From NCBI GenBank assembly GCA_900541865.1, contig UQLO01000021.1, positions 1 to 51,819 on the forward strand: DNA of 51,819 bases. The letters run 5' to 3'. The notes beneath the pieces are model-generated. The model was not told the origin of the DNA. It saw only the letters and a program-made list of their open reading frames with translations, and did no database searches. The stretch's first letter is position 1. Every line of letters starts with the position of its first letter. The DNA is from an uncultured Porphyromonadaceae bacterium. Its GTDB lineage: Bacteria; Bacteroidota; Bacteroidia; Bacteroidales; Muribaculaceae. Positions 1 to 8,024 of the stretch are shown piece by piece. The position numbers and the translations under genes are program-made.

Positions 1-367
1 CGCCGAGGCATTCTTCTTTCGCGGGCATTCCCTTCGGGATGGGCGAGGGCTGAAGCCCTCGGTCCATGCGTTGGCGGGCGTTTGCGAGCTGGGCGGCAAC
101 GCCGCGATATGGAGTGACGGCTTCAGCCGTCACCGACCCGCCGAGGCATTCTTCTTTCGCGGGCATTCCCTTCGGGATGGGCGAGGGCTGAAGCCCTCGG
201 TCGATGCGTTGGCGGGCGTTTGCGAGCAGGGCGGCAACGCCGCGATATGGAGTGACGGCTTCAGCCGTCACCGACCCGCCGAGGCATTCTTCTTTCGCGG
301 GCATTCCCTTCGGGATGGGCGAGGGCTGAAGCCCTCGGTCCATGCGTTGGCGGACGTTTGCGAGCTG
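1..367. repeat. 138-bp tandem repeat with paired palindromes (2.7 copies)
   Basis: Three nearly identical units start at 1, 139 and 277, a period of 138 bp. The third stops matching near 367, and the array probably runs past the left edge. Each unit carries two palindromes: GTGACGGCTTCAGCCGTCAC and CGAGGGCTGAAGCCCTCG. Unit differences are few (for example ggtccatg versus ggtcgatg). Because 138 is divisible by 3 the array stays open in one frame as a 46-residue repeat, but nothing suggests it is translated. Related single copies lie near 27115, 42955 and 49632. Confidence 0.9.
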
Positions 368-438
368 GAAGCTCGCCCTCCTTGGGGCGTCAGCCAATTT
401 TCAATTTTCCATTTTCAATTACTCCGAGGGGTCGGAGG

Positions 439-1473
439 TCAGTCGGGATTGCGGCCTTCGGGGACTTCGGTGCGGAGGTGGTAGTGGTTTCGGAGGCCTT
501 CGAAGGCATCGGGGTCGGCTTTGAGTGCGTCGGTGTCGAGTGTGGGGTCGTAGCTTTGTGTGAGGTCTCGGAAGCTCACGCATCCTGCCGGCGCCGGCGG
601 CAGAGGCTGGTCGACGGTTACACGCGGCAGCATGAACATGGTGGTTACGGCGTCCATAACGACTTGGCTGGCGCGTATTTTGCCCTCGCGGGAGTATCCG
701 GCGATGTGGGGAGTCGCGATGGCAGCGTCCTTGAGGAGCTCGCGGTCGATGTCGGGCTCGTTTTCCCAGCAGTCGATGATTAGGGGCCCTGTTTTGCCGG
801 TTCGGTGAGCGTCGACCACGGCCTGAGTGTCGAAGACGGGACCGCGCGAGGAGTTAATGAGCACGGGTGCGCGTCGCAGCTTGGTCAGGAAGGCCTCGTC
901 GACCATATGGTGAGTCGGATGTTCGCCGGAGCGGGTGTAGGGAACGTGGAAGGTTATGATGTCGGCCCGGGCGGCTATATCGTCGAGCGAACACCACTCG
1001 CCGGAGTCGCCGGCCTGTTGGCGTGGCGGGTCGCAGCGCAGCACTTTCATGTCGAACCCCCGTGCCCAGTTTTCGACGATGGAGCCGACGTGACCGAGGC
1101 CTACAATGCCTATAGTCAGGGTGTGGAGCGGGCGGTTCACTACCGCCAGCAGGGAGGCGAAAACATACTGCGCCACGGCCGGAGCATTGCACCCCGGGGC
1201 ATTTACTACCGTGATGCCGCGCTCGGCGCAGTAGGGCAGGTCGATGTGGTCTGTGCCGATGGTGGCCGTTGCGATGAGCTTGCAGGCGCTTTTGTCGAGC
1301 AGCTCAGCGTTGCAGGCCGTTCGGGTTCGCACCACCAGCGCGGCGGCCTCGCGGACGGCCTTAGGCGTGATTTGGTCGGGCGCGAGGTAGCTTACGGTTG
1401 CGTAAGGGTCGAGGAGACCGCGCACAAAAGGCACGTTTTCCTCCACTATGATGTTCAGATTTGGGTTTGGCAT
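439..1473 (-). CDS. pdxB: 4-phosphoerythronate dehydrogenase PdxB
   Basis: 344-residue D-2-hydroxyacid dehydrogenase. It oxidises 4-phospho-D-erythronate in the DXP-dependent route to pyridoxal phosphate (vitamin B6). The start MPNPNLNIIVEENVPF matches the usual PdxB opening. The Rossmann motif GIVGLGHVGSIV sits near residue 120, followed by the NSSRGPVFD and HIAGYSREGK segments of the catalytic domain that carry the acid/base residues. The ATG at 1473 lies inside the end of the upstream membrane-protein gene (19-bp overlap), so the two are translationally coupled as the last genes of a four-gene operon with purD. PdxB is preferred to a D-lactate or glycerate dehydrogenase because of the N-terminus and the extended C-terminal region. 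Confidence 0.9.
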   Translation of the reverse strand: MPNPNLNIIVEENVPFVRGLLDPYATVSYLAPDQITPKAVREAAALVVRTRTACNAELLDKSACKLIATATIGTDHIDLPYCAERGITVVNAPGCNAPAVAQYVFASLLAVVNRPLHTLTIGIVGLGHVGSIVENWARGFDMKVLRCDPPRQQAGDSGEWCSLDDIAARADIITFHVPYTRSGEHPTHHMVDEAFLTKLRRAPVLINSSRGPVFDTQAVVDAHRTGKTGPLIIDCWENEPDIDRELLKDAAIATPHIAGYSREGKIRASQVVMDAVTTMFMLPRVTVDQPLPPAPAGCVSFRDLTQSYDPTLDTDALKADPDAFEGLRNHYHLRTEVPEGRNPD

Positions 1474-2435
1474 ATGAAAAGACTGACGTACACCGCCACA
1501 ATAGCCAGAATGGGAATGAAGCTGCGGTCGGCGCGATGTGTGGAGAAATAATGCGTGGCCTGCAGGGCAGCGCAGAGATTCAGCAGCGGCAGGTAGGCAA
1601 CCATATTGTTGAAGTCCAGGCATCCACCGACGATAGCGAAAGCGGCGACGACGGTTATGGCACCGTTGACGGCACGGCTTCGGGCGTTGTATGCTATGGT
1701 TTTGAAGAGGTTGAGGGCTATGCTGAGCACCAGGAGCACCGCCGTGAAGGCTATTGTGCCAAGGGTCAGGGCCATATCGGCAGCTTCGACGCCCTCGAAG
1801 AGGTTTCGGAACTCGGGAGCGTGGAGGTCGGAGGGGGTTATGATGCCGAATCCGGCCAGGAGCCACCACGGCGTTACAATGCCTACGGCGGCGGCAACGA
1901 GGGTGCGGCCGTTGAACACTCTCATCTGCGCGCAAACAATCAGGAAAGCCGGCATGAACAGCGCGAAGCAGTACTGCGTAGCCGTCAACGCCGACAGCAT
2001 CATAAACACCAGGAAGACATGTCCCGAGGCCACCGGGCTGCGGTAGCGCCCGAAGAGCAGGTAGAGCCCCAGTGCGGCGGCCAGGGCGAGCACAGGGCCG
2101 GTGTAGAACTGGTCCATAAGCTGCGGTGTGGCCAGCTGCATCACCGTGAAGAGGGTGATATAGAGGGCGCTCATGCCGCGGAGAATGTTGAAAACCTTGC
2201 AGAGGAGAGCAGCGACGAGCACAATCAGACCATTGGTGACCATGGCGCCGATGAAGGACGGCCAACCCTCCGGGAACCATTCGTTGGCCGATGGCAAAGC
2301 GAAGCCACGGTCGCCGAGAATGGGAGGCACACCTCCACCGAGAAAGAAAAACAGGGCCGCCAGCACGCACAGCAGGCTCACCGCGGTGGCAAGACCGCGG
2401 CTGTGCATCATGCGGGTTAGGGTGACGGCGCGCAC
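1455..2435 (-). CDS. Multi-pass membrane protein of unknown function
   Basis: 326 residues with about eight to nine hydrophobic helices, beginning with SLLCVLAALFFFLGGG near residue 20 and ending with ILAIVAVYVSLFICQT. I do not recognise the family and assign no function. The coordinates use a GTG start 11 bp after purD; an ATGATG pair at 2408-2411 is an alternative that shortens the protein by eight or nine residues. It lies between purD and pdxB in one transcript, a position seen for lineage-specific membrane proteins in Bacteroidales operons, but context alone does not show a link to purine or B6 synthesis. Confidence 0.75.
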   Translation of the reverse strand: MRAVTLTRMMHSRGLATAVSLLCVLAALFFFLGGGVPPILGDRGFALPSANEWFPEGWPSFIGAMVTNGLIVLVAALLCKVFNILRGMSALYITLFTVMQLATPQLMDQFYTGPVLALAAALGLYLLFGRYRSPVASGHVFLVFMMLSALTATQYCFALFMPAFLIVCAQMRVFNGRTLVAAAVGIVTPWWLLAGFGIITPSDLHAPEFRNLFEGVEAADMALTLGTIAFTAVLLVLSIALNLFKTIAYNARSRAVNGAITVVAAFAIVGGCLDFNNMVAYLPLLNLCAALQATHYFSTHRADRSFIPILAIVAVYVSLFICQTQI

Positions 2436-2446
2436 GGGAGAGGTGT

Positions 2447-3745
2447 TTATTTCAGCACGTCGCGGGCAATGTCGGTGCGGAAGCGCATATCCCGGAAGTG
2501 GATGTTTTCGAGGGCTTTATAGCTCTTTGCGGCGGCTTGGGCGAGGTCGGAAGCCAGGGAAGTCACGGCCAGCACACGTCCGCCGGCTGTTACAGGGCCG
2601 TCGGCGCCGGCTTTGGTGCCGGCGTGGTATACAGTGGATCCCTCCGGAGCGAGATTGCCCGAGATGAGGTCGCCCTTTCGGTATTCGCCGGGATATCCCC
2701 CGGCCACGGCCACCACAGTCACGGCCGCGCGCGGGTCGACATCGACGGAGTCGGCCTCGGTGAGGCGTCCTTGGGCGGCATGGAGCATAACGGGCAGGAA
2801 ATCAGAGCTTATGCGAGGCATCACAACCTCAGTTTCGGGGTCGCCCATGCGCACGTTGTACTCGATGACCATGGGGTCACCGTCGGAGTTCATAAGACCC
2901 AAAAAGATGAATCCGCGATAGTCAATACCGTCGGCGATGAGACCGCGCACGGTTGGCACCACCACGCGCTGCTCGACGCGTTCCATGAAAGCTGCGTCGG
3001 CAAAAGGCGGGGGGCAAACGGCGCCCATGCCGCCGGTGTTGAGGCCGGTGTCGCCGTCGCCGGCGCGCTTGTAGTCCTTTGCGGGAGCGAGAATGCGGTA
3101 ATTGCCGGCGCCGTCGGTGATTACAAACACCGAGCACTCTATGCCGGAGAGAAATTCCTCGATCACCACCGTAGCCGACGCGGCGCCGAACTGCCCGTCG
3201 AGCATGGTGCGGAGCGAGCGTTTGGCGCTCTCCAGGTCGGGCTCGATGAGAACGCCTTTTCCGGCGGCAAGACCGTCGGCCTTAAGCACATATGGCGCCT
3301 TTAGCGACTCAAGGAAGCGGAATCCGTCGTCGATTGTGGCGGCGTCGACGGTGAGATGTCGCGCTGTGGGAATACCGTGGCGCCCCATGAAAATCTTTGC
3401 AAAATCCTTGCTGCCTTCCAGGCGCGCGCCGTCGGCGCCGGGGCCCAGGAGGGCAACTTTGCGGGCACCTTCGGGTCGACTTTCGAGTGCCTGGCGCAGA
3501 CCCTTTACCAGCGGGTCTTCGGGACCAGCGACCACGAGGTCGATGGCGTGCTCGTCGATGGCTGCGCACACAGCGGGAAAGTCAGCGGCGCCGAAGTCCA
3601 GGTTAGTGCCGTATGCGCCGGTACCGGCGTTGCCGGGTGCTATGAAGAGCTTGCCCAGCATCGGGCTTTGACTGATTTTGCAGGCCAGGGCCGACTCCCG
3701 GCCTCCGCTGCCTAAGAGCAGCACGTTTATTTTGCTGGTTTCCAT
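2447..3745 (-). CDS. purD: Phosphoribosylamine--glycine ligase (GARS)
   Basis: 432 residues, the usual length for PurD. It joins phosphoribosylamine and glycine using ATP, the second step of purine synthesis, in the cytoplasm. Visible features are the N-terminal LLLGSGGRESALACKI loop, PEDPLVKG, the ATP-grasp signature VLKADGLAAGKGV near residue 155, and the metal/ATP segment VIEYNVRMGDPETEV near residue 290. Its ATG at 3745 directly abuts the stop codon of the upstream methyltransferase (3746-3748), which indicates one transcript with coupled translation. No other pur genes are in the window. Confidence 0.96.
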   Translation of the reverse strand: METSKINVLLLGSGGRESALACKISQSPMLGKLFIAPGNAGTGAYGTNLDFGAADFPAVCAAIDEHAIDLVVAGPEDPLVKGLRQALESRPEGARKVALLGPGADGARLEGSKDFAKIFMGRHGIPTARHLTVDAATIDDGFRFLESLKAPYVLKADGLAAGKGVLIEPDLESAKRSLRTMLDGQFGAASATVVIEEFLSGIECSVFVITDGAGNYRILAPAKDYKRAGDGDTGLNTGGMGAVCPPPFADAAFMERVEQRVVVPTVRGLIADGIDYRGFIFLGLMNSDGDPMVIEYNVRMGDPETEVVMPRISSDFLPVMLHAAQGRLTEADSVDVDPRAAVTVVAVAGGYPGEYRKGDLISGNLAPEGSTVYHAGTKAGADGPVTAGGRVLAVTSLASDLAQAAAKSYKALENIHFRDMRFRTDIARDVLK

Positions 3746-5206
3746 TTATGCGTTTTCTTCGGTGTTGTCAGTGGAGTCCTTGCGACGACGGGCGCGCCAT
3801 GCCGGCCGCAGCACGATTTGCTTGCTTTCGGGAATGCTTGGTGTCTTGCCCAGACGCCGCAGGTCGAGGGGTCGGCGTGTTTCCTTTTCGCCGTCGGCCT
3901 CGGAGCGTTTTTTCTGCCAGGGTTTACGAGGCGCTTCGTCCCATGCTCGGCGGAAGCGTTCGCCGGGGGTTTGCCGGGGTTCGAAGCCACGTTGGTCCTT
4001 GCGTCGGGTCGGTCGGTCGGTACGCTCCTCCTTGATAGAACCGCCTGCTGCGCGGAAGGCCTTCTTTTTACCTTCGAAAATGACGTATTCGCGCAGCTCG
4101 CAGTCCAGGCCGCCGTTGTTGAGGGCGATGCGCTGCGAGGGTGCAAGGCCTATTTCGCGGAAATATTCGTCGGTGTAGCCGATAATCCAAGCGTGGTAGC
4201 CGGTGAAGACGTGCTTGAGCGTGGTTCCGATGGCTGCGTACAGAGCCGACATGTCGTCGGCGCCTATGCGCTTGCCGTAAGGCGGATTGGTCACGAGCAC
4301 ACCGGCCGGTTGGGGTGCTGACTCCCACTTGGCGATGCTCTTGACTTCCAGAGATATGAAACGAGCCACGCCGGCGCTTTTTGCATTCTCGCGCGCTATT
4401 TCGACTGCTCGAGGCGAAATGTCGGCTCCCACGATAGGAACGGTGATTTCGCGGTCGCCGCTGTCGTCGTTGTAGATTTTGTCGAGGAGTTCGGGGTCGA
4501 AGTCGGGCCAGTTCTCAAAGGAGAAGTGGCGGCGGAAGATACCCGGGTTAATGCCACCGGCGATTAGGGCGGCTTCGATGAGGAAAGTGCCTGAGCCGCA
4601 CATAGGGTCTACGAAAGGCGTTGTGCCGTCCCAACCCGAAAGCATTATGATACCTGCGGCGAGCACCTCGTTGATAGGCGCTTCGGTCTGCATTTTGCGG
4701 TATCCGCGCCGGTGGAGGGACTCTCCGGAAGAGTCAAGGCTTAGAATGACCTCACGGCCGGCTATGTGAACGTTGATCATGATGTCGGCGCCGTCGAGTC
4801 GAACACGAGGGCGCTGGTCGTCGCCGAGATGGTCGCGGAACCAATCGACGATGCCGTCTTTGACGCGGTAAGTGACAAACTGCGAGTGGCGAAACTCGTC
4901 GCTGAAAGCAACAGTGTCGATAGAAAAAGTCTGGGTCACCGACATAAGGGAACCCCAGTCGAATTCTTTAACGCGGTCATAAAGCTCGTCGGCGTCGCGA
5001 GCGGAGAATTTGCAGAACGGTTTGAGAATACGGAGAGCCGTTCGGCAGCACATATTTGCACGATATAGCAGCTCGAGGTCTCCGCAGAAAGACACCATTC
5101 GCTTGCCTTCCACTATATTAAGGGCGCCGAGCCCTTCCAGTTCTTTGGCGAGAACACCTTCGAGGCCTTGGAAGGTCTTCGCCACCATTTCGAATGTCGT
5201 TTTCAT
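3746..5206 (-). CDS. THUMP-domain rRNA methyltransferase (RlmL-like) with basic tail
   Basis: 486 residues. A THUMP-type RNA-binding N-terminal part (about 1-170) precedes a Rossmann methyltransferase domain with DPMCGSGT at 200-207 and the catalytic NPPYG at 307-311, the signature of N2-guanine methylation. The family includes RlmL, which modifies G2445 of 23S rRNA; the target here is inferred. After about residue 390 there is a 95-residue Arg/Lys/Glu-rich, probably disordered tail, longer than in E. coli-type proteins and likely RNA-binding. The ATG at 5206 is chosen; the codon just upstream is TTG. It is the first gene of the purD-pdxB operon, with a promoter at 5227-5234. Confidence 0.88.
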   Translation of the reverse strand: MKTTFEMVAKTFQGLEGVLAKELEGLGALNIVEGKRMVSFCGDLELLYRANMCCRTALRILKPFCKFSARDADELYDRVKEFDWGSLMSVTQTFSIDTVAFSDEFRHSQFVTYRVKDGIVDWFRDHLGDDQRPRVRLDGADIMINVHIAGREVILSLDSSGESLHRRGYRKMQTEAPINEVLAAGIIMLSGWDGTTPFVDPMCGSGTFLIEAALIAGGINPGIFRRHFSFENWPDFDPELLDKIYNDDSGDREITVPIVGADISPRAVEIARENAKSAGVARFISLEVKSIAKWESAPQPAGVLVTNPPYGKRIGADDMSALYAAIGTTLKHVFTGYHAWIIGYTDEYFREIGLAPSQRIALNNGGLDCELREYVIFEGKKKAFRAAGGSIKEERTDRPTRRKDQRGFEPRQTPGERFRRAWDEAPRKPWQKKRSEADGEKETRRPLDLRRLGKTPSIPESKQIVLRPAWRARRRKDSTDNTEENA

Positions 5207-5226
5207 CAAGTCAAATTTTTACGCTG

Positions 5227-5257
5227 CAAAGTTACGGATTATCTTGCAGACGTCAAA
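5227..5257 (-). promoter_or_regulatory. Bacteroidota-type promoter of the methyltransferase-purD-pdxB operon
   Basis: On the minus strand the -7 element TAACTTTG is at 5234-5227, preceded by TTTG at 5257-5254 with 19 bp between, matching the Bacteroidota vegetative sigma consensus. Transcription would start about 12-18 bases before the ATG at 5206. Confidence 0.7.
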
Positions 5258-6506
5258 GCTCGCGGCCCCGGATGTACATCCGTTCTATCCACGGGGTAGT
5301 ATAGGCGTAGGGAATGAATTCGAGCGAAGGCACCGGGCGGCTGACTATCAGAGAGGCTGCTCGGCCCCGTGCTATAGAGCCGACAACATCGGCCAGCCCC
5401 ATAGCGGCGGCGCCGTTTATCGTGCAGGCCGCCAGGGCCTCCACGGGGTTCAGACGCATCTTTATGCAACCGAACGCCCAGACCATGCGCATGTCGCCGC
5501 TTGGCGAGGAGCCGGGGTTGTAGTCGCTTGCCAGAGCTACCGTCAGACCGGAATTCACGGCGATTCTCGCGGGTGCGAACGGCATGCCCAGGAAGAAGGA
5601 AGCCCCCGGGAGCATAGTCGCTATGGTGTCGGAAGCGGCCAGGGCGTCTATTTCGGGCTGCCCGATGCGCTCGAGGTGGTCGACGGAGAGAGCTCCGCGA
5701 GCAACGCCCACCTGCACGCCACCGCTGACGTCGAGCTCGTTGGCGTGTATTTTGGGACGCAATCCGAAGTGCGCTGCGGCAGTGAGTATTCGGTCGGTTT
5801 CGTCGACGGTGAAGAAGCCTCGGTCGCAGAACACGTCGACGAAGTCGGCGAGCCCCTCGGCGGCAACCGCCGGGAGCATCTTGTTGATGACCATATCGAC
5901 GTATTCGGCCTGACGCCCGGCGTACTCTCGGCCCACGGCGTGAGCGCCGAGGAAGGTTGCACGGATGTCGAGCGGCGAATTTTCGCGTAGGCGCGCTATG
6001 ATGCGCAGCATACGCAGTTCGTCGTCGAATGTGAGGCCGTAACCGCTCTTGATTTCGACAGCTGCGGTACCCTTTGCTGCGATTTCGTTCAGACGCTGCT
6101 GGGCGCCGAGGTATAGTTCCTCGTCGGAGGCTTGGTGGAGTCGGTCGGCGCTGTTGAGGATACCTCCTCCTCGTGCGGCTATCTCTTCGTAGCTCAGACC
6201 GTTGATTTTGTCGACGAACTCTCCCTCTCGGCTTCCCGCGTAGACAAGATGAGTGTGGGAGTCGGCGAAGGCCGGAATTACAACTCGGCCGGTAGCGTCG
6301 ACAACATTGGCGTTTTCAAGGCGAGAGGGCTCCAGCGAGTCCATGGTGCCGAAGTCGGCGATGGTGCCGGTTTCGGTGTCGATTTGCACGAAGGCGTTCT
6401 CCAGCGAGCGGAACCCGCGCTCCATATCCTTGCCGCTGAGGCGGGTAACGTCCGGGTCGACGATGCCGCAAAGGCGGCTTATGTTGATGATGAAAGTGCT
6501 TGCCAT
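5253..6506 (-). CDS. hutI: Imidazolonepropionase
   Basis: 417 residues, a normal length for HutI. This amidohydrolase hydrolyses 4-imidazolone-5-propionate to N-formimino-L-glutamate, the third step of histidine degradation. Metal-binding histidines are in ADSHTHLVYAG (H84 and H86), and further family segments are EIKSGYGL, ATFLGAHAV and ALASDYNPGS near the C-terminus. It follows hutH by 27 bp and is the last gene of the operon. Its stop lies just inside the -33 region of the next operon's promoter, so hut readthrough could affect that promoter. The enzyme for the fourth step (FTCD, HutF/HutG or a relative) is not in the window. Confidence 0.96.
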   Translation of the reverse strand: MASTFIINISRLCGIVDPDVTRLSGKDMERGFRSLENAFVQIDTETGTIADFGTMDSLEPSRLENANVVDATGRVVIPAFADSHTHLVYAGSREGEFVDKINGLSYEEIAARGGGILNSADRLHQASDEELYLGAQQRLNEIAAKGTAAVEIKSGYGLTFDDELRMLRIIARLRENSPLDIRATFLGAHAVGREYAGRQAEYVDMVINKMLPAVAAEGLADFVDVFCDRGFFTVDETDRILTAAAHFGLRPKIHANELDVSGGVQVGVARGALSVDHLERIGQPEIDALAASDTIATMLPGASFFLGMPFAPARIAVNSGLTVALASDYNPGSSPSGDMRMVWAFGCIKMRLNPVEALAACTINGAAAMGLADVVGSIARGRAASLIVSRPVPSLEFIPYAYTTPWIERMYIRGREL

Positions 6507-6533
6507 GTAGTTTTTAACCCTTTATGCAGCCGA

Positions 6534-8024
6534 TTAGTTCATAGAGGCCACAAAGTCGACGGCAGACTCGATAACGGGGCTCATCACGGTGTCGGCGTCG
6601 ATGAACCCGACATGGCGCCGGAAGTCCTCGTGGACCTTCTCGATAGGCAGCGAGGAGCGGAGAGGTCGTCTGAAATCGAGAGCCTGTGCGGCGTTGATAA
6701 GTTCTATTGCCAGCACTCGCTCCAGATTGTCGGCCACCCGCAGCAGCTTGGTCGCAGAGTTCGCGCCCATGCTGACATGGTCTTCCTGACCTTGCGAGGA
6801 GGGGATGGAGTCGCAGCTTGTTGGCCAGCACAGCCCCTTGTTTTGATTGACTATTGAGGCGGCGGCGTACTGCAGAATCATGAAACCGCTGTTGAGGCCG
6901 GGCTTTGCGACCAGGAACGAAGGCAGGCCGCGGGTTCCGGCGATGAGTTTGTAGATACGACGTTCGGAGATGTTTGCCAGCTCGCTCAGGGCGATGCAAA
7001 GGGAGTCCATGGGCAGGGCGATGGGTTCGCCGTGGAAGTTGCCGGCCGAAACGATGATGTCCTCGTCGGGGAAAATTGTCGGATTGTCGGTGGGACTGTT
7101 TATTTCGTCTTCGACGACAGCGGCCACGTGGTTTATAACGTCGAGGACAGCTCCGTGTACCTGAGGAATGCATCGGAAGGAGTAGGGGTCCTGAACGTGT
7201 GCTTTTGGGTGCTCGATAATCTGGCTTCCGCGAAGAAGGTCGCGGAACACTTGAGCCGTTTCGATCTGGCCACGGTGGTGCCGAACGGCGTTAACCTCGG
7301 CACCGAAGGGCTCAATGCGGCCGTCGAAAGCATCGAGGCTCATTGCGCCTATTGTCGCGGCGGCCTTCCAGAGACGCCGGGCGCGCAGGATTGCCTCGAC
7401 GGCGTGTGCGCTCATGAACTGAGTTCCGTTGAGGAGCGCCAAGCCTTCCTTGCTTTGAAGTTCGACGGGCTCCCATCCTTTTTCGGCGAGGACGTCGGCG
7501 GCGCGACGGCGCTCACCTTTGTAGATAACCTCACCGAGCCCCAGAATGGGGAGGCTGAGGTTTGCCAGTGGCGCAAGGTCGCCGCTGGCGCCGAGCGAGC
7601 CCTGGCTGTAGACCACCGGCAGGATGTCTTCGTTGTAGAAATCCAGCAGGCGCTGTACCGTTGCGAGCTGAACCCCCGAATTACCGTAGCTCAGGCTCTG
7701 GGCTTTGAGAAGAAGCATTAGCTTCACAATGCGGGGGCTGACCGGCTCACCGACCCCGCAGGCGTGGCTCATCACGAGGTTCTTCTGGAGCTGCCTCAGG
7801 TCGGAAGGCTCGACCTGGATGTTGCAGAGCGAGCCGAAGCCGGTGTTGATGCCGTAGATAGGCTCGCGGCATGTTGCCATCTTGCGGTCGAGGTATTGAC
7901 GGCATCTGTTAATGCGATTTTTAGCGTCGTCGGAGAGCTCAAGGCGCAGGGCGCCATCCAGGATATGGCCCACATGGGCGATACTGAGGCGCTCGGCGCT
8001 GATTTGGTGGACTTTGGTGTTCAT
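6534..8024 (-). CDS. hutH: Histidine ammonia-lyase
   Basis: 496 residues, typical for HutH. It deaminates histidine to urocanate. The Ala-Ser-Gly triplet that cyclises to the MIO cofactor is at residues 146-148 within GSLGASGDLAPLANL, and YGINTGFG near residue 57 holds the catalytic tyrosine. The ATG overlaps the hutU stop by 4 bp (ATGA at 8021-8024), so the two are translationally coupled. Gene order U-H-I means urocanate hydratase is made first. No HutC or HutP regulator is adjacent. Confidence 0.97.
   Translation of the reverse strand: MNTKVHQISAERLSIAHVGHILDGALRLELSDDAKNRINRCRQYLDRKMATCREPIYGINTGFGSLCNIQVEPSDLRQLQKNLVMSHACGVGEPVSPRIVKLMLLLKAQSLSYGNSGVQLATVQRLLDFYNEDILPVVYSQGSLGASGDLAPLANLSLPILGLGEVIYKGERRRAADVLAEKGWEPVELQSKEGLALLNGTQFMSAHAVEAILRARRLWKAAATIGAMSLDAFDGRIEPFGAEVNAVRHHRGQIETAQVFRDLLRGSQIIEHPKAHVQDPYSFRCIPQVHGAVLDVINHVAAVVEDEINSPTDNPTIFPDEDIIVSAGNFHGEPIALPMDSLCIALSELANISERRIYKLIAGTRGLPSFLVAKPGLNSGFMILQYAAASIVNQNKGLCWPTSCDSIPSSQGQEDHVSMGANSATKLLRVADNLERVLAIELINAAQALDFRRPLRSSLPIEKVHEDFRRHVGFIDADTVMSPVIESAVDFVASMN

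Noticed and set aside
1..367. CRISPR array
   Set aside because: Units are 138 bp with no variable spacers; whole units repeat.
71..484. Open frame of 137 codons across the tandem repeat
   Set aside because: It is open only because the 138-bp period is a multiple of three; no promoter or ribosome site was seen and the frame runs into pdxB antisense.
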